NCBI GenBank assembly: GCA_002898555.1
Contig: BEHR01000022.1
Span: 1 to 60,824, forward strand
Direction of reading: 5' to 3'
DNA length: 60,824 bases
Origin: a bacterium HR15
GTDB lineage: Bacteria; Armatimonadota; Fimbriimonadia; Fimbriimonadales; GBS-DC
Shown: positions 7,576 to 16,089 of the stretch, one piece after another
Layout: every line of letters begins with the position of its first letter
How positions within the stretch are numbered: position 1 is the first letter of the stretch
Notes under the pieces: model-generated
Told to the model about the DNA's origin: nothing
Database searches by the model: none
What the model saw: only the letters and a program-made list of their open reading frames with translations
Program-made: the position numbers and the translations under genes

Positions 7576-9486
7576 CTATTCCCTAAAGCCATTCTTTGGC
7601 AGGGTTGGTTTCCAATCCTGCAGAGGCATCGGGAGACCGTTCTTGCCCGGGGCTTGAAGCCCGCTTTGACGAATAAACATACGCGCCTGCTTGGGGTAGA
7701 GCTTAATTCGCGTGCCTGCTGGATAAGTCTGCTGAGTTACCCATTCGTAGTAGGTATCGTCTAACACCCATGTAAACACCGCCCCATCTTTCCAATAAGG
7801 GCGGGTGATGCCGGTTGGGTTGACCAGTACAAATCCATTCTCAAAGGGTCGGTAGTAAAGTCCGCCTCGATAGTCAGAGGAGCGGAAGAAAACTTGATAA
7901 GGGCCTGTCGGCTGACCCAGTGGTACATCAAGATCGGCATCAGGACGCCAGGAACGCTGGCGACCAAAAGGTGTGCCCTCGTAATAGTGCTTATCTAAAT
8001 AGAGGTAGGCATTTTCATTGCTGCCGAGTAGGAAGCTTGCCATCGCGTACAATTTCATAGGACGTCCTTTCACAGGATCTATTGTATAGCCGCTATAGTA
8101 AATGCGCACTTTATCAGGTGTTTCGGCAAGCGTTTGTAGCTGGGCTTCCCAAGTGGTAAACGAAATATAATCGGCAGGGGCTGGAAGGCTGTAAATGGTC
8201 GTGAACGCCTGCTCGATAAAAACGCCGTCTAAGTATCCTTGCCTTAGTAGGTAGGTATGCATCCAGTCGCGGGTATACGGCTTAGAAGCGACATTGGCTA
8301 ATAACAAGGGTGGTCCATACAGTGATAGCTCGCGACGCAGGGTAAGAAAGTACTTCACCACAGCTGCCAGGCGGCTGGCGACGGTTGGGTAACGCTGGTT
8401 AGGGTGGGTGTGTGTAAAGTCAATTAGATTATCTAATTTGATTGAGAAAAGACCCATGTTTGAGTGGCGGAAGCGTTCCCGGATTCGAGATGCTGCTCGA
8501 TCCGCGCAGTCAGGATTGCCAACATCCATCATGTAAAGCGAACCGCCGAAGCGAACTCGTTGACCAAATTGGTTCAGAAGAAACCATTCAGGATGATATT
8601 GATTGCAGTAAGTATATCCGAATGGGTCACGTATGGAGTTCCCATCGCCTGCGGCATCGCTGGTAAAGCCCAAGTAATAGGTCGTGGTTTTTAGTTCTGG
8701 TTTATAGACGAGCATACGGCGTGCTTCGTACATGCGCTGGGAAATACCAATCATATCGAACTCGCGTGCATAGTAGATCCAGTCGTTATTTGCTTCCTCA
8801 CGGGTGGGATCATAGTAAGTAAATATTTTAAGAGAACGGGGTGGGCGAGTACGCCACTGTTTACTGCCATAAACCTCGAGATTATCAAGCCAGAGCGTCC
8901 CTTCCGAAGCGCCCGCTTGCAAGGTTAGCTCGAAAGCGAGCCGAATGCCTGCAGGATTTGAGTTTGGCACTACATAATTTGCTTCAAAGCGTGACCAATT
9001 CGGGATAGGGGTTGAGGATGAGATGAGATTGCTGTAAGCAGTTTGGTCATCCAGCCCGCGCGCCCGCACACGCAGGAGGGCGTTGCTCCAGTTGCCAGTC
9101 TTAGCCCAGAAGCTGATGCGTATGGTCTCGCCTGCGCGGGGATAATCCTCCGAGGGAAAATAGAGATCGATAAAGAGAGTACCTACTACACTCCCGGTGC
9201 CTGTGCGCGAGAAGCTTATGCGTTGGCTGGCAACGCCGCTTGCCTTCTCGATGTAGTCGATGGCAAAGGTGAAAAACTGGGCAGCATCTGAAGGGCTATA
9301 GCTGATGTAAAATCCATCCGCTATCCCTTCACCATAAGTCATTCCATCTTCACCGAGCCCCGGCGGAATCTCATCATGCTCAAATTCGCCAATGCCCGCC
9401 GCGTAGTTAATCAGCGGCGGCTCCTGAGCAAATGCTACAACCCAGAGCAACAAAGCGATCCATCCGAATACCCATACGCGCGTCAT
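7576..9486 (-). CDS. Secreted glycoside hydrolase-like protein (GHL15-type barrel, uncertain)
   Basis: The 636-aa product has a signal peptide (hydrophobic WVFGWIALLLWVVAFA, residues ~5-21), then a ~190-residue carbohydrate-binding-like beta-sandwich ending LWLDNLEVYG, then a ~350-residue domain consistent with a TIM barrel (LKIFTYYDPT, GLFSIKLDNLIDF, YLDGVFIEQAF) and a small C-terminal beta domain. The order and motifs resemble hypothetical glycosyl hydrolase family 15-like proteins (GHL15); Asp and Glu in IKLDN and FIEQ are candidate catalytic residues. It probably acts on polysaccharide outside the cell. The start at 9486 has AGGAGAG upstream and leaves a shorter, better signal peptide than 9504. 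It is an isolated transcription unit, divergent from rodA. Confidence 0.6.
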   Translation of the reverse strand: MTRVWVFGWIALLLWVVAFAQEPPLINYAAGIGEFEHDEIPPGLGEDGMTYGEGIADGFYISYSPSDAAQFFTFAIDYIEKASGVASQRISFSRTGTGSVVGTLFIDLYFPSEDYPRAGETIRISFWAKTGNWSNALLRVRARGLDDQTAYSNLISSSTPIPNWSRFEANYVVPNSNPAGIRLAFELTLQAGASEGTLWLDNLEVYGSKQWRTRPPRSLKIFTYYDPTREEANNDWIYYAREFDMIGISQRMYEARRMLVYKPELKTTTYYLGFTSDAAGDGNSIRDPFGYTYCNQYHPEWFLLNQFGQRVRFGGSLYMMDVGNPDCADRAASRIRERFRHSNMGLFSIKLDNLIDFTHTHPNQRYPTVASRLAAVVKYFLTLRRELSLYGPPLLLANVASKPYTRDWMHTYLLRQGYLDGVFIEQAFTTIYSLPAPADYISFTTWEAQLQTLAETPDKVRIYYSGYTIDPVKGRPMKLYAMASFLLGSNENAYLYLDKHYYEGTPFGRQRSWRPDADLDVPLGQPTGPYQVFFRSSDYRGGLYYRPFENGFVLVNPTGITRPYWKDGAVFTWVLDDTYYEWVTQQTYPAGTRIKLYPKQARMFIRQSGLQAPGKNGLPMPLQDWKPTLPKNGFRE

Positions 9487-9573
9487 ACCGGCTCTCCTCT
9501 CCATCGGCTCTATTATAGCATATTCGAACGCTTAGACGCAATCCCCCCGTGCAAAACCATTAGAGTTGCGGGG

Positions 9574-9579
9574 TAAAAT
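9574..9579 (+). promoter_or_regulatory. -10 box of rodA
   Basis: TAAAAT ends 12 nt before the ATG at 9592, with no Shine-Dalgarno between them, so a very short or absent leader is expected. TTGCGG lies just upstream (9566-9571) but is too close to be a -35. Confidence 0.35.
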
Positions 9580-9591
9580 AGCGAATCGCGC

Positions 9592-10728
9592 ATGGCGAAG
9601 AGTGAATGGCGAATAGCCGGTGAATGGCAGCAGACCGCGCGCCGTCTGAAAACACTGGATATCCCTTTGCTGCTGACTACTCTGTTGCTGATGGGTGTGG
9701 GTCTGTTGAGTCTCTACAGCGCGACCTATCAGTGGGCACCTGAGCTGTTTCGACGGCAGCTTCTTTGGTTGGGGCTGGGACTCACGGGCATGGCAACGCT
9801 GGCATTGATCGACCCCGCGGTCTGGATGCGCCACTGGCGCTGGCTTTACGCGCTGAACCTGGTGATGTTGCTTATGGTGGATTTAATCGGGGCGGAGCGC
9901 AAAGGCGCCCAGCGCTGGCTGGAACTGCCCGGTGGCTTTCAGGTGCAACCTTCCGAGTTCGCCAAGCTGCTGTTGATTCTCACTCTGGCGAGTCTCTTCG
10001 CACGAATGGGCGCGTCGGTGCGCACGCCGCGCGGCTTCCTCATCAGCCTGCTGCATGCGGCACTGCCCGCTCTACTGGTGTTCAAGCAGCCCGATCTGGG
10101 CACATCCATCGTGCTGGGTGCGCTCTGGTTCGGCATGGTCTATCTGGCAGGTGCACCCTTGCGCTGGCTCGCGCTGGTTGCCCTGGCTGGTGTGTTCGCC
10201 TTTGGCGCGATGTGGCACTGGAACCTGCTCAAAGACTATCAAAAAGCACGCCTTGTCTCCTTCCTCAACCCGGAGGCAGACCCACAGCAGAGTGGCTATC
10301 ACATTCTGCAAGCCCGCATCGCCATCGGCAGCGGGCAGCTGACGGGCAAGGGCTATCTGCACGGGACACAGAAAAACTTGCGCTATATCCCTGAACAGCA
10401 CACCGACTTTATCTTTGTGGTGATTGGCGAGGAAGGCGGCTTTCTCGGTGCGGTCGGTTTCCTCGCGCTGTATGGCTTCTTCCTTTATCGTGTTTGGCGT
10501 GTCATGGTTAGCGCTTCCCAAGAGTTTTACCGCCTAATGGCAGGCGGTATTCTGGTCTTTTTCCTGTTCCATCTGATGACCAATGTGGGCATGACACTGG
10601 GGCTTTTTCCTGTAGTGGGCATCCCGCTGCCTTTTGTCAGTTTGGGGGGCAGCATGTTGATTACTACCTGCGCCGCGGTCGGCTTCCTCCTCGGCGCGCG
10701 CCTGCGCGAACAGCCGTTCCAAATTTAG
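9592..10728 (+). CDS. rodA: Peptidoglycan glycosyltransferase RodA (SEDS family)
   Basis: An inner-membrane SEDS protein that polymerises lipid II during elongation, working with a class B PBP. The 378-aa product has about ten transmembrane segments. Diagnostic pieces are GAQRWLELPG and QPSEFAKLLLILTLA (~95-130), KQPDLGTSIVLGALWFGM (~165-180), GYHILQARIAIGSG and LRYIPEQHTDFIFVVIGEE (~225-285), and GIPLPFVSLGGSMLI (~345-360). The Asp in EQHTDFIF is the conserved catalytic acid of the family. RodA fits better than FtsW because of the short N-terminus and the QHTDFIF pattern. There is no mreBCD or PBP2 neighbour. The following small genes may be separately transcribed, since an inverted repeat lies between. 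Confidence 0.93.
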   Translation: MAKSEWRIAGEWQQTARRLKTLDIPLLLTTLLLMGVGLLSLYSATYQWAPELFRRQLLWLGLGLTGMATLALIDPAVWMRHWRWLYALNLVMLLMVDLIGAERKGAQRWLELPGGFQVQPSEFAKLLLILTLASLFARMGASVRTPRGFLISLLHAALPALLVFKQPDLGTSIVLGALWFGMVYLAGAPLRWLALVALAGVFAFGAMWHWNLLKDYQKARLVSFLNPEADPQQSGYHILQARIAIGSGQLTGKGYLHGTQKNLRYIPEQHTDFIFVVIGEEGGFLGAVGFLALYGFFLYRVWRVMVSASQEFYRLMAGGILVFFLFHLMTNVGMTLGLFPVVGIPLPFVSLGGSMLITTCAAVGFLLGARLREQPFQI

Positions 10729-10750
10729 CGTTAATCACCTTCCAGTTTCA

Positions 10751-10773
10751 TTGTCGTTTTGCCGACAATTGTC
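10751..10773. promoter_or_regulatory. Inverted repeat, possible operator, upstream of the SwrB-like cluster
   Basis: TTGTCG (10751-10756) faces CGACAA (10763-10768), and the overlapping GACAATTGTC (10764-10773) is a perfect 10-bp palindrome. It lies between the rodA stop and the ATG at 10788. It could be a repressor site, or a short hairpin affecting initiation at the GAGGTGAGG ribosome site just downstream. The regulator is unknown. Confidence 0.35.
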
Positions 10774-10787
10774 ATGAGGTGAGGACG

Positions 10788-10964
10788 ATGGCAGAAGGCA
10801 TTCGCCCGACCGAGCGCATCACGCCCCGAGAGTCGGTGCGCATCCAGCCTGTGCGGGAGCAGCCGAACCTTCCCCAACAGCGTCGTCAGTCGCGCCCGCG
10901 CACGCAACCGTCCGAAGAAACACCTCCTGACGAACAACCCCATCAGCTGGATGTGGAGGTGTAG
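10788..10964 (+). CDS. Small disordered Pro/Gln/Arg-rich protein, 58 aa
   Basis: Not recognised. The composition (many P, Q, R and E; pieces such as RITPRESVRIQPVREQ and PSEETPPDEQPHQ) predicts an intrinsically disordered, soluble polypeptide without membrane segment or fold. The coding call rests on a good Shine-Dalgarno (GAGGTGAGG ending about 3 nt before the ATG) and on its position 27 nt ahead of the SwrB-like gene with no other frame covering the gap. It may act as a linker or partner of the downstream membrane-anchored coiled-coil protein; that is inference. Confidence 0.5.
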   Translation: MAEGIRPTERITPRESVRIQPVREQPNLPQQRRQSRPRTQPSEETPPDEQPHQLDVEV

Positions 10965-10991
10965 TCCCGGCTAACGAGGGAGGAACACGCG

Positions 10992-11519
10992 ATGCCAGAA
11001 CTCTTGGTCTTGCTGCAGGCGTTGTTGCTGGTGGCAGGCTGGCTGCTTTTCCTGCGCGCCCAGGCAGAACTGCGAGCGCAAGCCGCGCGCCGGTCGCTCA
11101 CTGGGGAGATGGAGGAGCTGCGTCGCACCCTGGACGCGCTGTTGGTACGGCTGACCAGTGAAGCCGAAGCCGCCGAAGCACGGGTGCAGGCGTCTATCGC
11201 TACTTTGCAGCCCCTGCTGGAACGCATCGAGAGCGCATGCACCCCCCTTGCCAAAGGCGAAATGGCACCGATTCCACCTCCCCCCTCCCCAACAGAGGCG
11301 GATGGAGCAGCACGGGAGGCAACGACGCAGGTGGAAACTTCGGCGACTGCTATCGGGTATAACTTATCGGAGAGTGAGATGCACTCGTTTGGAATCGTAG
11401 CAATGCTGGCGCAACAAGGGCTAAGTGTGCAAGAAATTGCCCGCCAAACTGGCTATGCGCCTGGTGAAGTGGAACTCATTCTCAATTTACAACAACGACG
11501 ACTGGAGGAGGAAATATGA
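10992..11519 (+). CDS. Membrane-anchored coiled-coil protein with C-terminal HTH-like motif (DUF6115/SwrB-like)
   Basis: The 175-aa product has an N-terminal transmembrane helix (LVLLQALLLVAGWLLFL, ~4-20), a coiled coil (~22-85), a Pro-rich linker (~92-105), and a C-terminal helix-turn-helix-like motif, GLSVQEIARQTGYAPGEVEL (~147-166). This order and the IAR...GEVEL signature match the DUF6115 family, to which the B. subtilis swarming protein SwrB belongs; such genes often sit in flagellar operons. Here it lies between rodA and a PpiC-type lipoprotein, away from the flagellar genes at 37-49 kb. It overlaps the next gene by 4 nt (ATGA). A flagellar or envelope assembly role is plausible but unproven. 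Confidence 0.6.
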   Translation: MPELLVLLQALLLVAGWLLFLRAQAELRAQAARRSLTGEMEELRRTLDALLVRLTSEAEAAEARVQASIATLQPLLERIESACTPLAKGEMAPIPPPPSPTEADGAAREATTQVETSATAIGYNLSESEMHSFGIVAMLAQQGLSVQEIARQTGYAPGEVELILNLQQRRLEEEI

Positions 11520-12544
11520 AGTATTCAATCGGTGGTTGTGTTTTACTTGGGCTGATAGCGGCGCTCGGACTCAGTGCCTGTCGCTCCGGCGAGCAAGCCA
11601 TAGCAAAGGTCAACGATACCCCGTTGCCCCGCGAGGAGTATTACCGACGCCTCGAAATCGTGCCGACCCCTATCCAAATCGGTCCCAATCAAGCGACAAC
11701 AGCGCCTGCTGGCTACACCACGCTGGTACAGATGATCCGCGAGCAAGTATTGCTTCAGATGGCGCGTGAAAAGGGCGTGATGCCCACGGATAAGCAGGTC
11801 GATGAACGCGTCGAACGCGAGATGAAAAACAACCCCCAGATCAAGCAAGCCATCACGGAGCAGAAAGTGATGACGCTGGACGACTTTCGTCGACAAGTGC
11901 GAGTCGCCCTGGCACAGTTTAACTTGCTGACACGCGGCGTCACCGTCACGGAACAGGAGGTAAAACAGTTCTACGAGCAGAACAAGCAAGCGTTCTATCT
12001 TCCCAAACGGGTGCAGGTGCGCTTCGTCTTGGTACAGAACCCTGAGATTCGCAAGCAAATCGACGACGACCTCAAGCGCGGTTTCAGCTTCCAGAGCATC
12101 GTGCAGAAGTACTCGCAGAACCCTGCAGCGGGTATTCAGGCAGGCGAGACTACGATTGCCATCGAGGGGCCTCCCAGCGCCCGCACACCAGAACAGCAAG
12201 CACAGGAGATGCAGCTGCGCAAGGTGTTGCAAAATGCCAAGGTGGGGCAGGTGACGAACTGGATACCGCTTGGCAATGTCGCCGCGCGCGTGGAGGTCAT
12301 CACCGCCATGTCGGGACGCCAGCAGACCTTCGAAGAGGTCAAAGATTCCATCCGCGAGGGGCTAATGCTGCAGAAAGGGCGCGAGAAAAACAAAGACATC
12401 AATGCCGAGTTGGCACGCGCGGTGCTCAACGCCAAAGTCGAGATCCTCAGCCCACAGTGGAAGGAACGCTACCAGAAAGACATGGAGCAGCTGCGCAAAG
12501 CGCTGGAGGAATACGACAAGCAACAGAAGCAGGCAAGCCGGTAA
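11516..12544 (+). CDS. Lipoprotein peptidyl-prolyl isomerase/foldase (SurA-PrsA-like, PpiC type)
   Basis: The 342-aa product starts with a lipoprotein signal (GGCVLLGLIAALGLSAC, lipidated Cys ~22), followed by a SurA_N-like chaperone domain opening AIAKVNDTPLPREEYYRR and extending to ~145, a parvulin-like section (~150-270: KRVQVRFVLVQ, GFSFQSIVQKYSQNPA) and a charged helical tail. Classic parvulin active-site features are weak, so it may be mainly a chaperone. It would assist folding of exported or outer-membrane proteins in the periplasm. The ATG overlaps the previous stop by 4 nt and a ribosome site (GGAGGA) lies inside the upstream gene, so translation is coupled to the SwrB-like gene. 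Confidence 0.8.
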   Translation: MKYSIGGCVLLGLIAALGLSACRSGEQAIAKVNDTPLPREEYYRRLEIVPTPIQIGPNQATTAPAGYTTLVQMIREQVLLQMAREKGVMPTDKQVDERVEREMKNNPQIKQAITEQKVMTLDDFRRQVRVALAQFNLLTRGVTVTEQEVKQFYEQNKQAFYLPKRVQVRFVLVQNPEIRKQIDDDLKRGFSFQSIVQKYSQNPAAGIQAGETTIAIEGPPSARTPEQQAQEMQLRKVLQNAKVGQVTNWIPLGNVAARVEVITAMSGRQQTFEEVKDSIREGLMLQKGREKNKDINAELARAVLNAKVEILSPQWKERYQKDMEQLRKALEEYDKQQKQASR

Positions 12545-12576
12545 GTCCACGAGACCGACTTGTCAGAATCTGGGCG

Positions 12577-14019
12577 ATGATCTATCTGGTCGGATTGGGT
12601 GCGGGCGGTGCGCGGGAGATGAGCGCGGACGCGCTGGGTGCGCTTCGACGGGCGCGGCGCGTCCTTTTGCGCACAGCAAGCCATCCCGCAGCCACCACGC
12701 TCCGACTGGCAGGGATTGAGTTTGAACCGCTCGATTCGCTTGCGCCGGATGCCGATGCGGAAGCGCGGGCGCAAGCCCTCGCCGAATTTGTGCTGAATGC
12801 CGCACGCGAAACCGACCCGCTTGCCTATGCCGTGCCCGGACATCCATTGATCGCTGAGCTTTCCGTGCGCCTCATCATGGAGAAAGCGCAGCAAATGGGC
12901 ATCCCTGTGCGCATCGTGCCCAGTCGCAGCTTCCTCGAACCCGTGCTGGAGGCGGTTCGCTACGAAATGAGCCACGGCTTGCAGCTGCTGGATGCCGGCA
13001 CGCTGCCCAATGTGCAGACAAACCCCAATCTGGCGCAAATCTATTACCAGCTGGAAACGCCCGAACTGGTACAGCGTGTCAAAAACCACCTCCTGCGCCA
13101 CTACCCACCCGATTTCCCTGTGACGCTCGTGCATGCCGCGGGGGTGGAAGGCGCAACCGAAACGAAAACCATCCCACTGGACCAGCTGGACCAGCAGCGA
13201 CTGGACCCACTCACCAGCCTCTTTGTGCCACCTGCGCCCCCGCGTCAACGCCGTTTCGAGGGTTTTGAGGGGCTGGTGGAAATTGTGGCGATCCTGCGCA
13301 GCCCCGAAGGCTGCCCATGGGACCGTGAACAGACCCATGAGAGCCTCAAGCCCTATCTCGTCGAGGAGGCGTACGAGGTCATCGACGCTATCGACTCCGG
13401 CGATCCTGAACGGCTGTGCGAGGAGCTGGGCGACCTGCTGCTACAGGTGGTGATGCACAGCCAGCTTGCCCGCGAGCGCGGCACTTTCGATATCCATCAA
13501 GTCATCCAGCAACTGAACGACAAGTTGGTGCAGCGTCATCCCCATGTATTTGGCGATGTTTCGCTGGAGAATGCCGAGCAGGTGCTGCGCAACTGGGATC
13601 GGCTCAAGCGCGAGCAAAAAGGCGATTCCTCCATTCTGGAGGGCATCCCCCGCGCGATGCCCGCGCTGATGCGTGCCTTAGAGGTCTCTCAGCGCGCGGC
13701 GCGCGCCGGCTTCGAATGGGAGAATATTCACGGTGTGCTGGAAAAGCTTCAGGAAGAGGAAAGTGAGCTGCGCTGTGCCCTTGAGCAGGGCGAGCCATCG
13801 CGGATCGAAGCCGAGATTGGCGACCTGCTCTTTACCCTCGTCAATGTGGCACGCCACGCAGGCGTCGACCCCGAAGAGAGCCTGCGCCGCATGGTAGATC
13901 GCTTTATCCAACGCTTCCGCTGGATGGAGGCGACCGCTGCGCAGCAGAACCGCAGCCTCGAATCGCTCTCACCCGATGAGTGGGAAGCCCTCTGGCAGGC
14001 AGCCAAGCAAATGACCTGA
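12577..14019 (+). CDS. mazG: Tetrapyrrole-methylase domain fused to MazG nucleotide pyrophosphohydrolase (YabN-like)
   Basis: The 480-aa product is a two-domain protein like B. subtilis YabN. Residues 1-~215 form a SAM-dependent tetrapyrrole methylase-like domain (MIYLVGLGAGG, YAVPGHPLIAE). Residues ~230-480 hold MazG: GCPWDREQTHESLKPYLVEE, EEAYEVIDAID and EELGDLLLQ supply the metal-binding acids, and a second MazG-like repeat follows (EEESELRCAL, EAEIGDLLFTLVN). MazG hydrolyses NTPs to NMP and pyrophosphate, cleaning non-canonical nucleotides. The start at 12577 begins exactly at the methylase first strand; longer frames run back into the lipoprotein gene. It follows that gene by 32 nt and is probably in the same operon. 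The methylase substrate is unknown. Confidence 0.92.
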   Translation: MIYLVGLGAGGAREMSADALGALRRARRVLLRTASHPAATTLRLAGIEFEPLDSLAPDADAEARAQALAEFVLNAARETDPLAYAVPGHPLIAELSVRLIMEKAQQMGIPVRIVPSRSFLEPVLEAVRYEMSHGLQLLDAGTLPNVQTNPNLAQIYYQLETPELVQRVKNHLLRHYPPDFPVTLVHAAGVEGATETKTIPLDQLDQQRLDPLTSLFVPPAPPRQRRFEGFEGLVEIVAILRSPEGCPWDREQTHESLKPYLVEEAYEVIDAIDSGDPERLCEELGDLLLQVVMHSQLARERGTFDIHQVIQQLNDKLVQRHPHVFGDVSLENAEQVLRNWDRLKREQKGDSSILEGIPRAMPALMRALEVSQRAARAGFEWENIHGVLEKLQEEESELRCALEQGEPSRIEAEIGDLLFTLVNVARHAGVDPEESLRRMVDRFIQRFRWMEATAAQQNRSLESLSPDEWEALWQAAKQMT

Positions 14020-14042
14020 CCCACCTTCCCGACAGGGAAAGG

Positions 14043-15428
14043 TTACTCCCGAATAATCTCCGGCTTCAGGAAGATGACCAGCTCATTTTGGGCGGTGGAA
14101 CGGCGGCGGCTCTTGAACAGCTCGCCCAGCACAGGAATTCGGGCAAGGATAGGCACCTGCTGTAGCGTGCGCACCTCCTCTTCACGGATCAGCCCACCCA
14201 AAGCGATCTGGGCACCGTCCCGCACCCGAATCTTGGTGCGCAGCTCGCGCGTGGCAATCTGTGGAAAGCTGCTATCACCCACGCGCAGGAAGCCTGTGAT
14301 GATGCTCACCTGCGGATAGATGTCCAGCGTGATCGTGCCGCCCGGCTCCGCATAGGCACGCACTTGGAGCACGATGCCAACCTCCTGCTCACGCACATCG
14401 AACAGGGGGGTGCCCGCGGTGGTCGTGCCCGACACGACCGGATAGAGAATGCGATCGCCGATCAGCACCTGCGCCATCTCGCCGTTCAGCACCGACACGC
14501 TGGGATTCGCCAGCAGTTTGGCGACGCCACGCTGCTCCATCGCCTTCAGCGTCGCCTCGATGCTAAGGGGCGTGCGCCAGAATCGGCTCTTATCGGGCGG
14601 AGTGAGCAAGGTTTCGTTGGCAACCGACGCCTGCTCGCCCGGACGCACGATCTCCTGCACGCCGAACTTGCTCCAATTATAGTCCAGCCCCAATTCCTTC
14701 AGCGAATTGCGGGAGATGTCGGTAACGATAACCTCTATTCGAATCTGCATCGGTGGCTGGTCGAGCCGTTGTGCAGTTTTGAGGGCAGCTTGCACATGTT
14801 GGGGTGTACCGTAGAGCAATAGTGTACGGATATTGCTTGGCATGGAGGCTGGCTGCGTCCCTTCGCGTGGTGCGTTTCCCTCTGTGCCTTGTGACAAGCC
14901 TACGGGCATGCCTTGAGCACCCTCCTCACCAGCAGAAGCGGTGCCGCTCCCCGAAGTATCGCTGCCGCCGAGCACAGGTGCAAGGGGTGGCACACCTGGC
15001 AGCACCCGCACCTCGGGATGGAGCAAGCTGAGCGTTTGGAGCAATCTGAGCGGGTTCACAAAGCGAACCTCATATACCTCCACTATGGGCGGCTCCTGCT
15101 TCACGGGGGCAGGGGGCGTGGCAGGCACATCCCAGATGGCTAACTGCTCGGGCTTGCCCACCACATAGCAGCCCTGCACCTTGCGGAACGCCAACCCCAG
15201 TGGCTTAAGCATCACTTCCAACGCCTGCTCCACGCTGACCCCTTTGAGATGCGCTGTGACTTTGAGGTCGTCGCCACCCGCCAGCATCAGGTTCACATTC
15301 GCCTGACGCGCGATAATCTGCAGGGCGACACCGAGCGGGATTCCGTCCAGCTCCAGATCGAGCTGGGCATAGACAGGCAGCAGCAGGATCCAAGTGAGGC
15401 TCCAAAGGAGAACGCATTTACGGCGCAT
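14043..15428 (-). CDS. pilQ: Type IV pilus secretin PilQ-like
   Basis: Forms the outer-membrane secretin ring for the pilus. The 461-aa product has a signal peptide (CVLLWSLTWILLLPVYA), an STN/secretin N0-like domain (LELDGIPLGVALQIIARQAN ... FRKVQGCYVVGK, ~22-95), a linker rich in G, S and A, an N1-like domain with VYEVRFVNPLRLLQTL and LLLYGTPQHVQAALKTAQ, then the secretin beta domain (IRIEVIVTDISRNSLKELGL, LLANPSVSVLNGE, QIALGGLIREEEV, LGELFKSR) ending FLKPEIIRE. It is short for PilQ and has no AMIN domains. The start at 15428 overlaps the pilP-like gene by 11 nt; further upstream the frame lacks family features. Last gene of the pilMNOPQ operon. Confidence 0.9.
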   Translation of the reverse strand: MRRKCVLLWSLTWILLLPVYAQLDLELDGIPLGVALQIIARQANVNLMLAGGDDLKVTAHLKGVSVEQALEVMLKPLGLAFRKVQGCYVVGKPEQLAIWDVPATPPAPVKQEPPIVEVYEVRFVNPLRLLQTLSLLHPEVRVLPGVPPLAPVLGGSDTSGSGTASAGEEGAQGMPVGLSQGTEGNAPREGTQPASMPSNIRTLLLYGTPQHVQAALKTAQRLDQPPMQIRIEVIVTDISRNSLKELGLDYNWSKFGVQEIVRPGEQASVANETLLTPPDKSRFWRTPLSIEATLKAMEQRGVAKLLANPSVSVLNGEMAQVLIGDRILYPVVSGTTTAGTPLFDVREQEVGIVLQVRAYAEPGGTITLDIYPQVSIITGFLRVGDSSFPQIATRELRTKIRVRDGAQIALGGLIREEEVRTLQQVPILARIPVLGELFKSRRRSTAQNELVIFLKPEIIRE

Positions 15429-16089
15429 AGGGTACCTCCAGCACAAGAGTATGCTCCCCGTTGCGAACGGTAATCTGGCGCGGCTCGATGCGCACAATCC
15501 GCCATTCGGCATTCGGTTCGTTCGACGCACGAAGCAGTGTGCCGTTGAGTTCAAACAGCACAACGATTTTGCCGTGGGCATGGTCGCGGATCTGCCCACG
15601 CAGTCGCGGGGCGGGGTTTCCTTCCGTTGTTTGCGAAGAATGGGGCGTGTCCCCATCCTGGGAGCGATTCGTCGGTGAGGATGCCGATGCGACAGGTTCC
15701 GATGGATGAGCAGGACCGCTCATCATAGGAGGCTGTAGGGCAACGGGCAGCACAGGGAGCGAGCCTGAGCGCGTTGCTGAAGGCGATGTGTCCCCGAATG
15801 ACGGCGCAGCGGGAGCAGGGCGATCCCGCGCCACAAAAGGCTCCTGATGCTCCGGCGCGATGGCTAAGAGTTGCTGGCGAATACGCTGATAGAACTCAGG
15901 GTTCAAACCGGGCATTTCGGCACTGGATGCACCGGGTTCAACAGGTACTTCGGCAGAAGTGGGCGCGCTGGACAGGACAGATTCAGCAGGCGATCGATTC
16001 CCAGAACCTGAAAGCAGGCTCATCAGCGCGACAAGCACACAGGCGACCGCGCCACCAATCAGCAGCGTCTGTCGGTTCGGCTTTCTCAT
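15418..16089 (-). CDS. PilP-like pilus assembly protein
   Basis: A 223-aa protein with one N-terminal transmembrane helix (LLIGGAVACVLVALMSLLSG, ~10-29), a long Pro/Ser/Ala-rich linker (~30-160) and a small C-terminal beta domain (GQIRDHAHGKIVVLFELNGT, WRIVRIEPRQITVRNGE) of the kind PilP uses to couple PilO/PilN to the PilQ secretin. The assignment rests mainly on position between pilO and pilQ and on this layout; PilP in other bacteria is usually a lipoprotein, whereas this one is anchored by a helix. It overlaps pilO by 4 nt and pilQ by 11 nt. Confidence 0.7.
   Translation of the reverse strand: MRKPNRQTLLIGGAVACVLVALMSLLSGSGNRSPAESVLSSAPTSAEVPVEPGASSAEMPGLNPEFYQRIRQQLLAIAPEHQEPFVARDRPAPAAPSFGDTSPSATRSGSLPVLPVALQPPMMSGPAHPSEPVASASSPTNRSQDGDTPHSSQTTEGNPAPRLRGQIRDHAHGKIVVLFELNGTLLRASNEPNAEWRIVRIEPRQITVRNGEHTLVLEVPYAP

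Noticed and set aside
14043-15656. Longer start for the PilQ-like secretin (15656)
   Set aside because: The extra 76 residues are the pilP-like gene read in another frame and lack any export signal; the signal peptide begins at 15428.
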